This document shows positions 1 through 7,641 of a stretch of 64,000 bases of DNA, piece after piece. Positions within the stretch are counted from its first letter, which is position 1; every line of letters begins with the position of its first letter. The notes beneath the pieces are model-generated. The model saw only the letters and a list, made by a program, of their open reading frames with translations, was not told the origin of the DNA and made no database searches. Source of the stretch: Calditrichota bacterium. GTDB lineage: Bacteria > Zhuqueibacterota > Zhuqueibacteria > Zhuqueibacterales > Geothermadaptataceae. The stretch lies in assembly GCA_008501765.1 (NCBI GenBank), contig QQUE01000017.1, positions 1 through 64,000 of the forward strand, read 5' to 3'. Both the position numbers and the translations under genes were made by a program.

Positions 1-111
1 ACCATCGCTCATATCGCTGTGTTGTTGGTAGCGCGAACAGCAAATAAAGCTGGATTCAAAGATAAAATCAGATTTGTGAAATCATTTGTACCAAAATTTC
101 TGAAAAATTAA
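1..111 (+). CDS. C-terminal end of an unidentified protein (partial)
   Basis: Frame 1 is open from the window edge to a TAA at 109-111 and encodes 36 residues ending in KSFVPKFLKN. The tail has a hydrophobic stretch (HIAVLLVAR) followed by basic residues. The start lies outside the window, so no family can be assigned. The reading frame could be fortuitous because only 36 codons are visible, but codon choice looks ordinary. A dispersed repeat begins a dozen bases after the stop. Confidence 0.45.
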   Translation, partial: TIAHIAVLLVARTANKAGFKDKIRFVKSFVPKFLKN

Positions 112-123
112 TTTTGTGAAGCC

Positions 124-264
124 CTATTATTCATAAAGCGCAGTGGATGTGCCTGGCACTTAGTTGACTTTTATAAATTTAACCAAACATAGTACCTTTT
201 AATGTCTTTCATAACTTGTTGAAGTGTCAGGCACATTTTTATCAATTTATGAATAGATCAGGCT
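124..264 (-). repeat. Dispersed repeat family R1, copy 1
   Basis: A segment of about 140 bp with imperfect inverted ends (CTATTATTCATAAAG at the left, TTTATGAATAGATCAGG at the right). Inside these is a second inverted pair, GTGCCTGGCACTT and AAGTGTCAGGCAC. Two further copies in the opposite orientation lie at 7197-7337 and 40718-40860. Copy 1 is the most diverged. No ORF is conserved among the copies, so this looks like a non-autonomous MITE/REP-type element. Confidence 0.85.
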
Positions 265-390
265 AAACGAGTTTATTTTGCTTGTAAAGTTGATAACTAA
301 TGGCATTCTTTGAAGGTGACAGAAAAGCATGAAAGTGAACCGTAGTTGATTTTAAGACACGAATAATCAGCAACCAGGATCGTAAGAAAA

Positions 391-1434
391 ATGAAAAATC
401 TCCGAAGAAAACCGGACTTCAATCAATTTCTCAAGGTCTTGAAACGGCAGGGAAAACCATCGTACCTTCCTTTTTATGAGCATATTGCCAGCCCTGGCTT
501 TATCGCGCGCAGAACTGAAACGAAGTTTGATAAAATGACTGTCACAGACGCGGACTATTGGAAAATTTATGTGGGTTTTTGGCTCGGTTTGGGATTCGAT
601 TGTATGCCAATGGAAATTCCTTTGAACTGTCCACTGGCAGATACACTGCAGGATTCCGCAGTAACGCATGGGAGCGAAGCCCTCGCCGTCTTCAAAAACA
701 GGGCGGAATTCGAAAAATATGAATGGCCTCCCCTTTCTTCACCGCTTGATTTTATCCATTTTGAAACCGTGGCGGAATTGTTGCCGGATGGTATGAAAAT
801 TGTCGGCGGTGTCTGCGGTGGGCCGTATGAATGGATTTCACAAATGATGGGCGTCCTCGGACTCTCATATGCGATAATGGAAGATCCTGAATTTGTGGAA
901 CATGCATTTCAGAAAATCGGCGCTTTGCATAACAGCGCACTGCAACAGATAGCAACGATGGAGGGGATTGGAGCGTTGCGGCAGGGCGACGATCTTGGAT
1001 TCAAAACATCCACATTTCTAAGTCCCGATCATCTGCGAAAATTTGTTTTCCCAATTTATAATGAAATGGCAGCGATTGCCCACGCACAGGAAAAGCCTTT
1101 TATCCTGCATTCCTGTGGAAATTTGGAAACCGTTTACGATGATTTAATCGATGATTGTAAAATTGATGCCAAGCATTCTTTTGAGGATATTATTCTGCCT
1201 GTGGGCGAATTTAAAAAGCAGTACGGCGAGCGGGTTACGCCATTGGGCGGCCTGGATGTCGATTTTATTTGCAGCAAAAGCCCACCGGAGCTGCGCACGT
1301 ACACGCGTCAGAAAATCGAAGCATGTTTCTACGATGGATTCTGGGCGCTCGGAACGGGCAATTCACTGACAGATTATATGCCTGTGGAAAACTATGTTAC
1401 TGTTCTCGAAGAAGCGATTTCTGTGACAGGGTAG
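391..1434 (+). CDS. Uroporphyrinogen decarboxylase (URO-D) superfamily protein, methyltransferase-like
   Basis: A 347-residue protein with the URO-D/MtaA-type TIM barrel (PF01208 family). The recognisable signature is FILHSCGNLETVYDDLI at about residues 234-250, followed by KHSFEDIILP and PLGGLDVDFI. The HxCG motif is the metal-binding half-site of the corrinoid:coenzyme methyltransferases of this superfamily. The C-terminal position that carries the third (Cys) ligand in MtaA-type enzymes reads GTGNSLTDYMP here, so that ligand seems absent. True HemE is unlikely because the heme-type N-terminal motif is missing. It is more probably a methyltransferase or a reaction of unknown substrate. It stands alone between repeats, and a second family member lies at 43088-44290. 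Family is confident, substrate unknown. Confidence 0.85.
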   Translation: MKNLRRKPDFNQFLKVLKRQGKPSYLPFYEHIASPGFIARRTETKFDKMTVTDADYWKIYVGFWLGLGFDCMPMEIPLNCPLADTLQDSAVTHGSEALAVFKNRAEFEKYEWPPLSSPLDFIHFETVAELLPDGMKIVGGVCGGPYEWISQMMGVLGLSYAIMEDPEFVEHAFQKIGALHNSALQQIATMEGIGALRQGDDLGFKTSTFLSPDHLRKFVFPIYNEMAAIAHAQEKPFILHSCGNLETVYDDLIDDCKIDAKHSFEDIILPVGEFKKQYGERVTPLGGLDVDFICSKSPPELRTYTRQKIEACFYDGFWALGTGNSLTDYMPVENYVTVLEEAISVTG

Positions 1435-1564
1435 CAGTTAAATTAGAATTTATTATTTATCGCCTGAATTATTCATAATTTTTTTATAAAACATGCTTAA
1501 CAAATTTATAAATATACATGTTGAATGTAGATTGATGAAAAAAGAGTTTTTAAAAAAAGCCCCC

Positions 1565-1849
1565 CACGCAGAGTCGCAAAGCTCGCAGAGTTTTGTTTAT
1601 TTATATCTTTAATCCGTTGTGCAAAATTAAAGAAATCTACTTAAAATTTCCAATTTTTGTCATCTTGCTGACGCCGGCCTACGGCTCCGAATGCTTTTAT
1701 CGGGGATCCAGTGCATGTACAATTATGGATTCCCGCTAAATACTTGCGGGAATGACAGGACGAGGAGACGAAAAGGGTAATTATAATCAATTTTGCACAA
1801 CGAGTTATATCTTTAAATCTTTTCTTTGCGGGCTTTGTGACTCTGCGTG
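1565..1849. repeat. Repeat family R2 (inverted ends), interrupted by another element
   Basis: The ends CACGCAGAGTCGCAAAGC (1565-1582) and GCTTTGTGACTCTGCGTG (1832-1849) are inverted repeats with one mismatch over 18 bp. A related, uninterrupted and more degenerate copy is seen at 7030-7116. The body is interrupted at 1612-1804 by a different element with its own inverted ends. Confidence 0.75.
1612..1804. mobile_element. MITE-like element family R3, copy 1, with target-site duplication
   Basis: 193 bp bounded by perfect 14-bp inverted repeats CGTTGTGCAAAATT (1615-1628) and AATTTTGCACAACG (1789-1802). It is flanked by the direct repeat TTATATCTTTA at 1601-1611 and 1805-1815, the footprint of an insertion. 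Inside is a hairpin GATTCCCGC...GCGGGAATGAC near 1729-1756. No protein is encoded. Related copies lie at 40134-40373 and, truncated, at 38833-38928. Confidence 0.8.
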
Positions 1850-2006
1850 AGAATTATTCAGGATAGATATTTAAGCTTAAATATTCGGATTTCAATTACG
1901 GGAGCGCTTTGCCTTTATGCAATGCAAAAAAATCCAAAAAGGGATTTTACTCCTGAATTAAGAACCACGAGAGCGTCGTAATATGTTTGTATTTTTTCAT
2001 GCAAAA

Positions 2007-2222
2007 TTATTCGTCCTCTGCCTCAAAGCACGATCGGTTAGTCTGGCAGTCTTCCGGAACAGCGAGTTTATTATCCGGGCCAGCAGTTGTCATCGTGCAC
2101 AAACACCAGTAATGCTGCACCGATGGATCGATGCTGTAATCTTCACCGGCATTCGAAAAATCAGGAACCATGATATTTTTTGAACGCAAGTGCTTGCACG
2201 GTGATTTAATTCTATTTTCCAT
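2007..2222 (-). CDS. Small cysteine-containing protein, unknown function
   Basis: 71 residues with five cysteines (positions 9, 40, 42, 59 and 65) and a compact C-terminal half containing YWCLCT, AGPDNK, PEDC and RSCFE. The spacing of Cys and aromatic residues resembles a small metal- or disulfide-stabilised domain, and I recall similar short C...YWC...GPD...C...R.C(Y/F)E proteins in other bacteria, but I cannot name a family. A GGGAG ribosome-binding site lies 9 bases before the ATG. The overlapping plus-strand frames lack such a site. No operon partner is evident. Confidence 0.6.
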   Translation of the reverse strand: MENRIKSPCKHLRSKNIMVPDFSNAGEDYSIDPSVQHYWCLCTMTTAGPDNKLAVPEDCQTNRSCFEAEDE

Positions 2223-2261
2223 ATATATTCTCCCAATATATCACAGATTGTTATCGCGTTG

Positions 2262-2352
2262 TTCAGGCCCTTGTGGTCTGACACATAATTTGCTTGGCCA
2301 TTTCGTAAGTAAAAAGTAATAAATTATGCGATCCACAAGGGATCGCACTACA
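2262..2352. repeat. Diverged single copy of the CAGGCCCTTGTGG repeat
   Basis: Contains TCAGGCCCTTGTGGTCTGA and, about 50 bp on, GATCCACAAGGGATCGCACTACA. This matches the layout of one monomer of the tandem array at 21021-21931 (CAGGCCCTTGTGGCCTGA ... GGGCGGACTACA) with a different middle. Confidence 0.55.
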
Positions 2353-2366
2353 TTTGAACTTGGGAG

Positions 2367-3362
2367 TTATGTTGCAAATGGATCGACACCGGCAGCCCAA
2401 CAAATTGTGCGATAAATAACCGCTTTAAAAACTGCGACTTTGTAGGCATTCTCCGATAAAGGCTTGGCATCCTTCATTGCCGCATCAGCCGCTTGTTTTG
2501 CCAATTTTATAGATATTGGTTTTCCTTGCAGAACTTGTTCAGCAGCCTTTACACGCCATGGAATTGGCGCAGCAGAGCCGAGAACTATGCGTGCGTCCTC
2601 ACATTGTTTGCCTTTCAATTTAAGTGAAACAGCGACATCTGCAATTGGCCAGTCAAAGGACTGTTTTTCCTGTTGTTTGAAATAAAAACTGCTTTCATTT
2701 TGCCGCGGTTTTGGCAGAATTATTTCAGTGATTAACTCACCGTGTTGCAGAATATTTTCTTTGGTAACGTCGTCTTCCGGGGTGACCCAGAAATCAGCAA
2801 GGGCAAGTTCACGCTTCTCTTTGTTTTTCGCAATAACCAGTCTGGCACCGAGAGCCATCAGCGCCACAGCGGTTCCGGATGGATGCACGACGACGCAATC
2901 ATCTTCATTTCCCAGAATTGCATGAAATCGATTTTCGCCATCTTCAGCGAAACAGGTGTCCCCGCCATTTCTCAGGCAGTGAAAATCTTCGCTGCGAAAA
3001 TACCAGCACCGCGGACGCTGGCATAAATTTCCACCGATTGTGGCAACATTTCGAATCTGCGGCGTGGCAATTGTGGCCGCCGCTTGCGCCAATGCCGGAT
3101 AAGCGGCTTTGATTGTTTTGCTGGATTCAATTTCCGCCAACGTTGTTGTTGCACCGATACGCAATTCGCCGTTTTCTCCTTTATTAATGAATCGCAAATC
3201 AGGAACGGAACGAATATTTACCAACCGTTTCGGGGCTTCCAGACCCTCTTTCATCAAATCCAGGACATCAATGCCGCCGGCTTTTATTTTCGAATCAGGT
3301 TCTTTCAAAAAATCGAAAGCGCCCTCGATATTTTTTGCAATGCCATATTCAAATTTATTCAT
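2367..3362 (-). CDS. FAD-binding subunit of a xanthine-dehydrogenase-family molybdoenzyme (PaoB/YagS-like)
   Basis: A 331-residue FAD_binding_5/CO_deh_flav_C-type subunit. Near residue 30 is the KAGGIDVLDLMK region, and ATIGGNLCQRPRCWYFRS follows at about 107-124. Downstream of NLCQRPRC comes an insertion with further cysteines (FHCLRNGGDTCF). In E. coli PaoB this same insertion holds a [4Fe-4S] cluster, and it is absent from ordinary CoxM-type subunits. The subunit relays electrons from the Fe-S protein to FAD. Its ATG overlaps the stop of the molybdopterin subunit by 4 bases (ATGA), indicating translational coupling. It is last in a three-gene operon, and the usual pao order (FeS, FAD, Mo) is rearranged to FeS, Mo, FAD. 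Confidence 0.9.
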   Translation of the reverse strand: MNKFEYGIAKNIEGAFDFLKEPDSKIKAGGIDVLDLMKEGLEAPKRLVNIRSVPDLRFINKGENGELRIGATTTLAEIESSKTIKAAYPALAQAAATIATPQIRNVATIGGNLCQRPRCWYFRSEDFHCLRNGGDTCFAEDGENRFHAILGNEDDCVVVHPSGTAVALMALGARLVIAKNKEKRELALADFWVTPEDDVTKENILQHGELITEIILPKPRQNESSFYFKQQEKQSFDWPIADVAVSLKLKGKQCEDARIVLGSAAPIPWRVKAAEQVLQGKPISIKLAKQAADAAMKDAKPLSENAYKVAVFKAVIYRTICWAAGVDPFAT

Positions 3363-5668
3363 GAACTCGCTCCTTTCATCGCTTCGAGTGCAATCAGCAC
3401 TTTGTCCGGTGTCATCGGGAGCTCCCGCACGCGCACGCCTGTCGCGTGAAATATTGCATTACCAACAGCGCCCGCCGTGGCCACCGTCGCTGGTTCACCG
3501 ATACCGATAGCGCCGGTACTGCTTTGTCCGTAGTGCACGTTGAGCACGACTGATTCTATTTCCGGGGTATCCAGCGCTCCGGCAATTTTATATTGCTCCA
3601 TGTTGGAATTTACCATGATTCCCGTGTTTCTGTCTAAAATCCGGTCTTCGAAAAGAGCATAGCTGATGCCCTGAATTATGCCACCATTAATTTGACTTTC
3701 CGTTGTGAGTAAATCCATGGGACGGCCACAGTCGTGCACAGCATAAACACGCTCAGCTTTCACGACTCCGGTTTCGGTGTCAACGGCAACTTCGATGATC
3801 TGCACACCGTGGATTGTGCCAATGTCCAATTTGTGATAATCTTCTTTGCGTTCACCGATTGCAATAAAATTATCACCGGGTATCTTTTTAGCGACTTGTT
3901 TCCAGCTCAGGCTTTTGTCCGGATTCTCTTTTATGAAAATTTTTCCATCAGCAGCGGCGAGTTTGTCTGCTGTTGTCTCGAGCATCGGCGCTGCAATTTC
4001 GAACATTTTCATTTTGGCTGCATACGCCGAGTCGCGCACCGCCGGACTCAGACCGCCCGTCGTCACACTGCCACCGCTTGCCGGGCCGTAACCGTATTCA
4101 GAATCGCCAATGGAAACTTGAATATCGGATGGTTTTAATCCCAATTCTTCGGCAGCAATTGTTACGATTACCGTGGTAATGCCGGTGCCAAGATCCTGCA
4201 CGCCGTTGGTAACTTTGACCGTGCCATCGTTATTTACCTGCGTCGAAACCTGAAAATTGCGGCCGTAAAAATAGTACCAGACTGAATTGGCGATCCCGAT
4301 TCCGCGTTTGATTGGACCTTTGTCAGCACCCGGATTCGGATTTCTGCGCGCCCAGCCCGATTTTTCAGCTGCGATTTTTAATTGCGCTTGCCGGATTTCA
4401 TTGTTTGGCGTATTTATTTTTCGAAATTCCAGTGGATCAATTTTTAATTTATAGGCCAATTCATCGATGGCCTGTTCCAGTGCAAATGCACCCTGCGGAT
4501 GCCCCGGAGCCCGAAATGCAGCCCCCGGACCGGCGTTGGTGAAAACATCCGATTCTTCTGAATAAAAATGGTCGTATTCATAAATATTTTTAGCAGGGCC
4601 GGAGGTGCCAGCACCTGTTCCGGTACCGGCCGTGCCGTAGGAAATCAGCTTGATGCCGGTCAATTTTCCATCATTGTCCGCCCCGATTTTCAGGGACTGC
4701 ACAGAGTCTGGTCTGTTGCCCACGCATAAATGTTCTTCCTTGCGATCCAGCATCAGCCGGACCGGGGCTTTTGCCTCACGCGCCAATTTTGCCGCCATAA
4801 CACCGTAAATTCCAACGCCGAATTTTGCACCAAATCCACCACCCATGTGTTTTGTGATTATGCGAACATTGGATTTTGGCAGTTTAAATGAGCCTGCAAG
4901 TTCATCGCGTACAGCGAAGACTGCCTGGGTCGATGCCCAGCATTTTAATTTATCCTCGGCAGTCCAATCAACGACGACACCGTGTGTTTCCATGGCCGAA
5001 TGGGTTTGTACCTGGGTGCGATAAGTCGCTTCGACAACGGCGAAGGAGCTGGCCAAAGCTGCATCTATTTTTTCAGGTGTGGCATCTTTTGGTGAGATAT
5101 TGGGACCGCGAACATTGCCTTTCTGAGTTACTTCACTGTGTTCCCCCGGTAAATCGCCTTCAGTAAGTTTTTCCTCAACCTGGGTATTGAAGACAGTGGG
5201 CGCGTTTTTTTCTTTGGCTAAATCTTTGTCGACAACAAATTTTCGGACATCGTAGGTCACCTCGATGAGTTTCAGGGCTTCGGCCGCTTGATGGGCAGTT
5301 TCTGCGGCAACCGCGAGAATTTCCTGACCGGCGAATCGTACGATCAGGGGCAGTTTATCTTGTACCGATAAAATCGCTTTTACGCCCGGATATTTTATTG
5401 CTTTGGAAGTGTCGATTTTGCGAATAACTGCCGCCGGGTATTTCGAGCGCAAAAATTTCGCATGCAGCATCCCCGGTAGCTGAATATCAAAAGTGAATTT
5501 GGCACGGCCGCTGGTTTTATCCCTGCCATCGACGCGCGGCACTCTTTTGCCGACATATTTCAAATCATCGCTGCCGTCCCACGGCCGCGGCGCATTGTCA
5601 GGAATTTCTACTATACGTTCTTTGAGGTTTTTTCCAACCCCGACTTTTAATGTGACTTCTCGTGGCAT
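3359..5668 (-). CDS. Molybdopterin-binding catalytic subunit, xanthine-dehydrogenase family (PaoC/YagR-like aldehyde oxidoreductase)
   Basis: A 769-residue large subunit. Visible motifs are RVPRVDGRDKTSGRAKF at the N-terminus, THGVVVDW, the molybdopterin loop GGGFGAKFG, AFRAPGHPQGAFALEQA, GVQDLGTG and, near the C-terminus, GIGEPATVATAGAVGNA, whose Glu is the catalytic base in this family. AFRAPG replaces the CoxL active-site loop, so CO dehydrogenase is ruled out. The PaoC/YagR group oxidises aromatic and other aldehydes in the periplasm. The substrate cannot be deduced here. GGGAG precedes the ATG. The catalytic subunit has no signal of its own and probably rides out with the Tat-signalled Fe-S subunit. 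Confidence 0.9.
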   Translation of the reverse strand: MPREVTLKVGVGKNLKERIVEIPDNAPRPWDGSDDLKYVGKRVPRVDGRDKTSGRAKFTFDIQLPGMLHAKFLRSKYPAAVIRKIDTSKAIKYPGVKAILSVQDKLPLIVRFAGQEILAVAAETAHQAAEALKLIEVTYDVRKFVVDKDLAKEKNAPTVFNTQVEEKLTEGDLPGEHSEVTQKGNVRGPNISPKDATPEKIDAALASSFAVVEATYRTQVQTHSAMETHGVVVDWTAEDKLKCWASTQAVFAVRDELAGSFKLPKSNVRIITKHMGGGFGAKFGVGIYGVMAAKLAREAKAPVRLMLDRKEEHLCVGNRPDSVQSLKIGADNDGKLTGIKLISYGTAGTGTGAGTSGPAKNIYEYDHFYSEESDVFTNAGPGAAFRAPGHPQGAFALEQAIDELAYKLKIDPLEFRKINTPNNEIRQAQLKIAAEKSGWARRNPNPGADKGPIKRGIGIANSVWYYFYGRNFQVSTQVNNDGTVKVTNGVQDLGTGITTVIVTIAAEELGLKPSDIQVSIGDSEYGYGPASGGSVTTGGLSPAVRDSAYAAKMKMFEIAAPMLETTADKLAAADGKIFIKENPDKSLSWKQVAKKIPGDNFIAIGERKEDYHKLDIGTIHGVQIIEVAVDTETGVVKAERVYAVHDCGRPMDLLTTESQINGGIIQGISYALFEDRILDRNTGIMVNSNMEQYKIAGALDTPEIESVVLNVHYGQSSTGAIGIGEPATVATAGAVGNAIFHATGVRVRELPMTPDKVLIALEAMKGASS

Positions 5669-5790
5669 CTTTTATCTCCCGTACAATTTTATGAGCTTAT
5701 GGAAATGGCACCTGGTATCGCGCCTAAATAATTGGCTTTGCGAGCACGGTGCGACTGCCTGTTTTTAAAAGGGAAAATGCTGAATAACCG

Positions 5791-6423
5791 TCATTTTCCA
5801 GCAGCTAAAATGGATTCGAAAACTTTCGGGTAAGTGCCACATCGGCAAATGTGACCGGAGACAGCTTTTTTGACTTCTTCGAGTTGTGGTTTGGGATTGG
5901 TGTCCAATAAATTTTTCGAGCTCATAATAATGCCGGGTGTGCAGAACCCGCATTGCAGCCCATCATTTTCGATGAAGGATTCCTGCAATTTTGAAAGCTT
6001 TCCGTCGGATTCGAGCCCTTCGATCGTCTCAATTTTTTGCCCGATGGCATCGACTGCCAGCGTCATGCAGGCGTTGATCGTTGCGCCCTCCATAATCACC
6101 GTGCACGCACCGCAGGCGCCACGTTCGCAACCGGTTTTGGTGCCGGTTAAACCCAAATTATCACGCAACACCTCAGCTAAAGTGATCCGTGGCTCAACTT
6201 TCACCTGATGGATTTTGCCGTTGATGTTCAAAGTCAGCGCAACTGCATTTTTGCCAAGTAAGGTGCCATTGGGCGAAGGCGCGTGTTCAAGTTTGGCTAA
6301 AAGCTCTGATTTTGAAGCAGCCGCGACTCCAAGGGAAGTAGCGCCAAGTCCCTTCAGAAATCCCCGCCGGGAAACACCCTTTGAAATGGGGCCGTTTTTT
6401 TTGACGTCCTTTGAGTGAGCCAT
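5791..6423 (-). CDS. Tat-exported [2Fe-2S] subunit of the molybdoenzyme (PaoA/YagT-like)
   Basis: 210 residues from the ATG at 6423, chosen over the longer frame because AAGGAG lies 5-6 bases upstream. The N-terminus carries a twin-arginine signal (SRRGFLKGLGATSLG, about residues 18-32). A plant-type ferredoxin domain follows with GCERGACGACT, then the second cluster domain with LQCGFCTPGII and HICRCGTYPK. Two [2Fe-2S] clusters pass electrons from the Mo site. It is the first gene of the operon with the Mo and FAD subunits, and 122 bp separate it from the next gene. Periplasmic location is inferred from the Tat motif. Confidence 0.92.
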   Translation of the reverse strand: MAHSKDVKKNGPISKGVSRRGFLKGLGATSLGVAAASKSELLAKLEHAPSPNGTLLGKNAVALTLNINGKIHQVKVEPRITLAEVLRDNLGLTGTKTGCERGACGACTVIMEGATINACMTLAVDAIGQKIETIEGLESDGKLSKLQESFIENDGLQCGFCTPGIIMSSKNLLDTNPKPQLEEVKKAVSGHICRCGTYPKVFESILAAGK

Positions 6424-6842
6424 ATTTTCTCCTTCGGATAAGTTTATGGATACAATTTTTTTCAAAATCAAAGAGATGATATCAATAATTTAAACAATCA
6501 GAATAAGAATAGTTTGATATTTGTGTGTGGCAATTTTTTTGCATTTTTACATTTAAATATCAATGAAATCAAAAGATAGGGTAAAATTAATGATAAGAAA
6601 ACATCTTACTTTCACAAGAGAAAAAGAAAATAGGCGTTAGAATTTTACCCGGATTCCTGTTTGGAAAAATTGCAGAACAGATTCCGGTTCGAAAAACTCA
6701 GGCCATTGAAATCAATTTATTTCTAAGTTTTAACGCCCAGACCAGAGAGCGTTTCACTTTAGCCTGCTTTATTCATATATATTTAACGTGAGTTCGATGT
6801 AAGCAGTAACATTCTTTACCAAGCATAATTATAATAGAGCGA

Positions 6843-6889
6843 AGGCGTCTCGCCGAGCATTTCGTGGGTTATCCTCGGCGGGACGCCTC
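6843..6889. repeat. Long hairpin, GGCGTCTCGCCGAG type
   Basis: Arms of 15 bp with one mismatch separated by 16 bases. GC-rich in an AT-rich surrounding, with no T-run on either side, so it is more likely a REP-type palindrome than a terminator. Confidence 0.6.
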
Positions 6890-7029
6890 GGACTATATTC
6901 TGTAATTAATTCGTTTTGTCCCAATTCTTCTTATATCGAACACACGTTATTTATTACAAGATTCTGAACCTATTGACAATTCGATATTTGAAAAAACGTT
7001 CAGAAAAACTTAATTTTCTATTAAAATTA

Positions 7030-7116
7030 TCTCTCGCAAAACCACAGAGCCCACAAAATTAAGTTTTATAAGTATTTAAATATTTTCTTTGCGGACTTAG
7101 TGCCTTTGCGTGAGAA
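7030..7116. repeat. Repeat family R2, degenerate uninterrupted copy
   Basis: Left arm TCTCGCAAAACCACAGAGCC, right arm TTTGCGGACTTAGTGCCTTTG followed by GTGAGAATTATTC, as in the copy ending at 1849-1862. The arms pair only imperfectly. It shows what the family looks like without the insertion seen at 1612-1804. Confidence 0.5.
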
Positions 7117-7196
7117 TTATTCGCTTTAGGTTTGTTCGTATGAATTCCAGCAATCGACACTTGTGCACAAAGTGGTGACAACCAATATCTAATTAT

Positions 7197-7337
7197 CCTG
7201 ATCGATTCATAAACGATAAAAATGTGCCTGGCCCTTCTACAAGTTATGAAAGCCCTTAAAAGCTACTTTGTTTAGCTAAATTTTTAAAAATCAACTAAGT
7301 GCCAGGCACATCCACTGCGCTTTATGAAGAATTCAGG
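7197..7337 (+). repeat. Dispersed repeat family R1, copy 2
   Basis: Runs from CCTGATCGATTCATAAAC to GCTTTATGAAGAATTCAGG, with the inner pair GTGCCTGGCCCTT / AAGTGCCAGGCAC. It is closely similar along its whole length to copy 3 (40718-40860), including the middle AAGTTATGAAAGC. Confidence 0.85.
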
Positions 7338-7641
7338 TTATAAAACGCGAGTTCTTTGTAAGAAATAGTTTTTATTAACCAAAATCACTATGCAGAATTA
7401 AATTGTAAAATATAAATTGGCCACCGACTCTCACTGATCAAACACAGATTTTATTAAAAAGAAATATAAAAAATCCGTGATAACCAGTCTCGATCTGTGG
7501 CTGAAACTATGCTGCTCTTGGTAAGGTTGCTTGGATCGAACCCAGATTACTTTATTTTATTCCTTTTGCATTGCGATTATTGTTTTCAGACTGTACCTTG
7601 GCAATTCTCGTTGCAAATAACTTTATCGTTTTTCGAAAATT

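Larger units (their letters stand above)
6424..7641. other. 1.2-kb gene-free region filled with degenerate repeats
   Basis: No credible ORF. It holds a 15-bp hairpin with one mismatch (AGGCGTCTCGCCGAG at 6843-6857, CTCGGCGGGACGCCT at 6874-6888), a degenerate R2 copy at 7030-7116, R1 copy 2 at 7197-7337, and at 7425-7500 an imperfect palindromic remnant (ACACAGATTTTAT ... ATCTGTGG). The promoter of the molybdoenzyme operon should lie just left of 6600, but I see no clear box. Confidence 0.6.

Noticed and set aside
391-1434. HemE (uroporphyrinogen decarboxylase proper)
   Set aside because: It has the HxCG half-site of the methyltransferase branch, lacks the HemE N-terminal signature and is not near heme genes.
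3359-5668. Aerobic CO dehydrogenase large subunit (CoxL)
   Set aside because: The active-site loop reads AFRAPGHPQ rather than a CoxL-type AYxCSFR or AYRGAGR, and the FAD subunit has the Pao-type cysteine insertion.
7533-7548. tRNA T-arm-like sequence (reverse strand GGGTTCGATCC)
   Set aside because: The five-base stem around TTCGATC does not pair, and no acceptor or anticodon arms are found nearby. No tRNA was recognised in the window.
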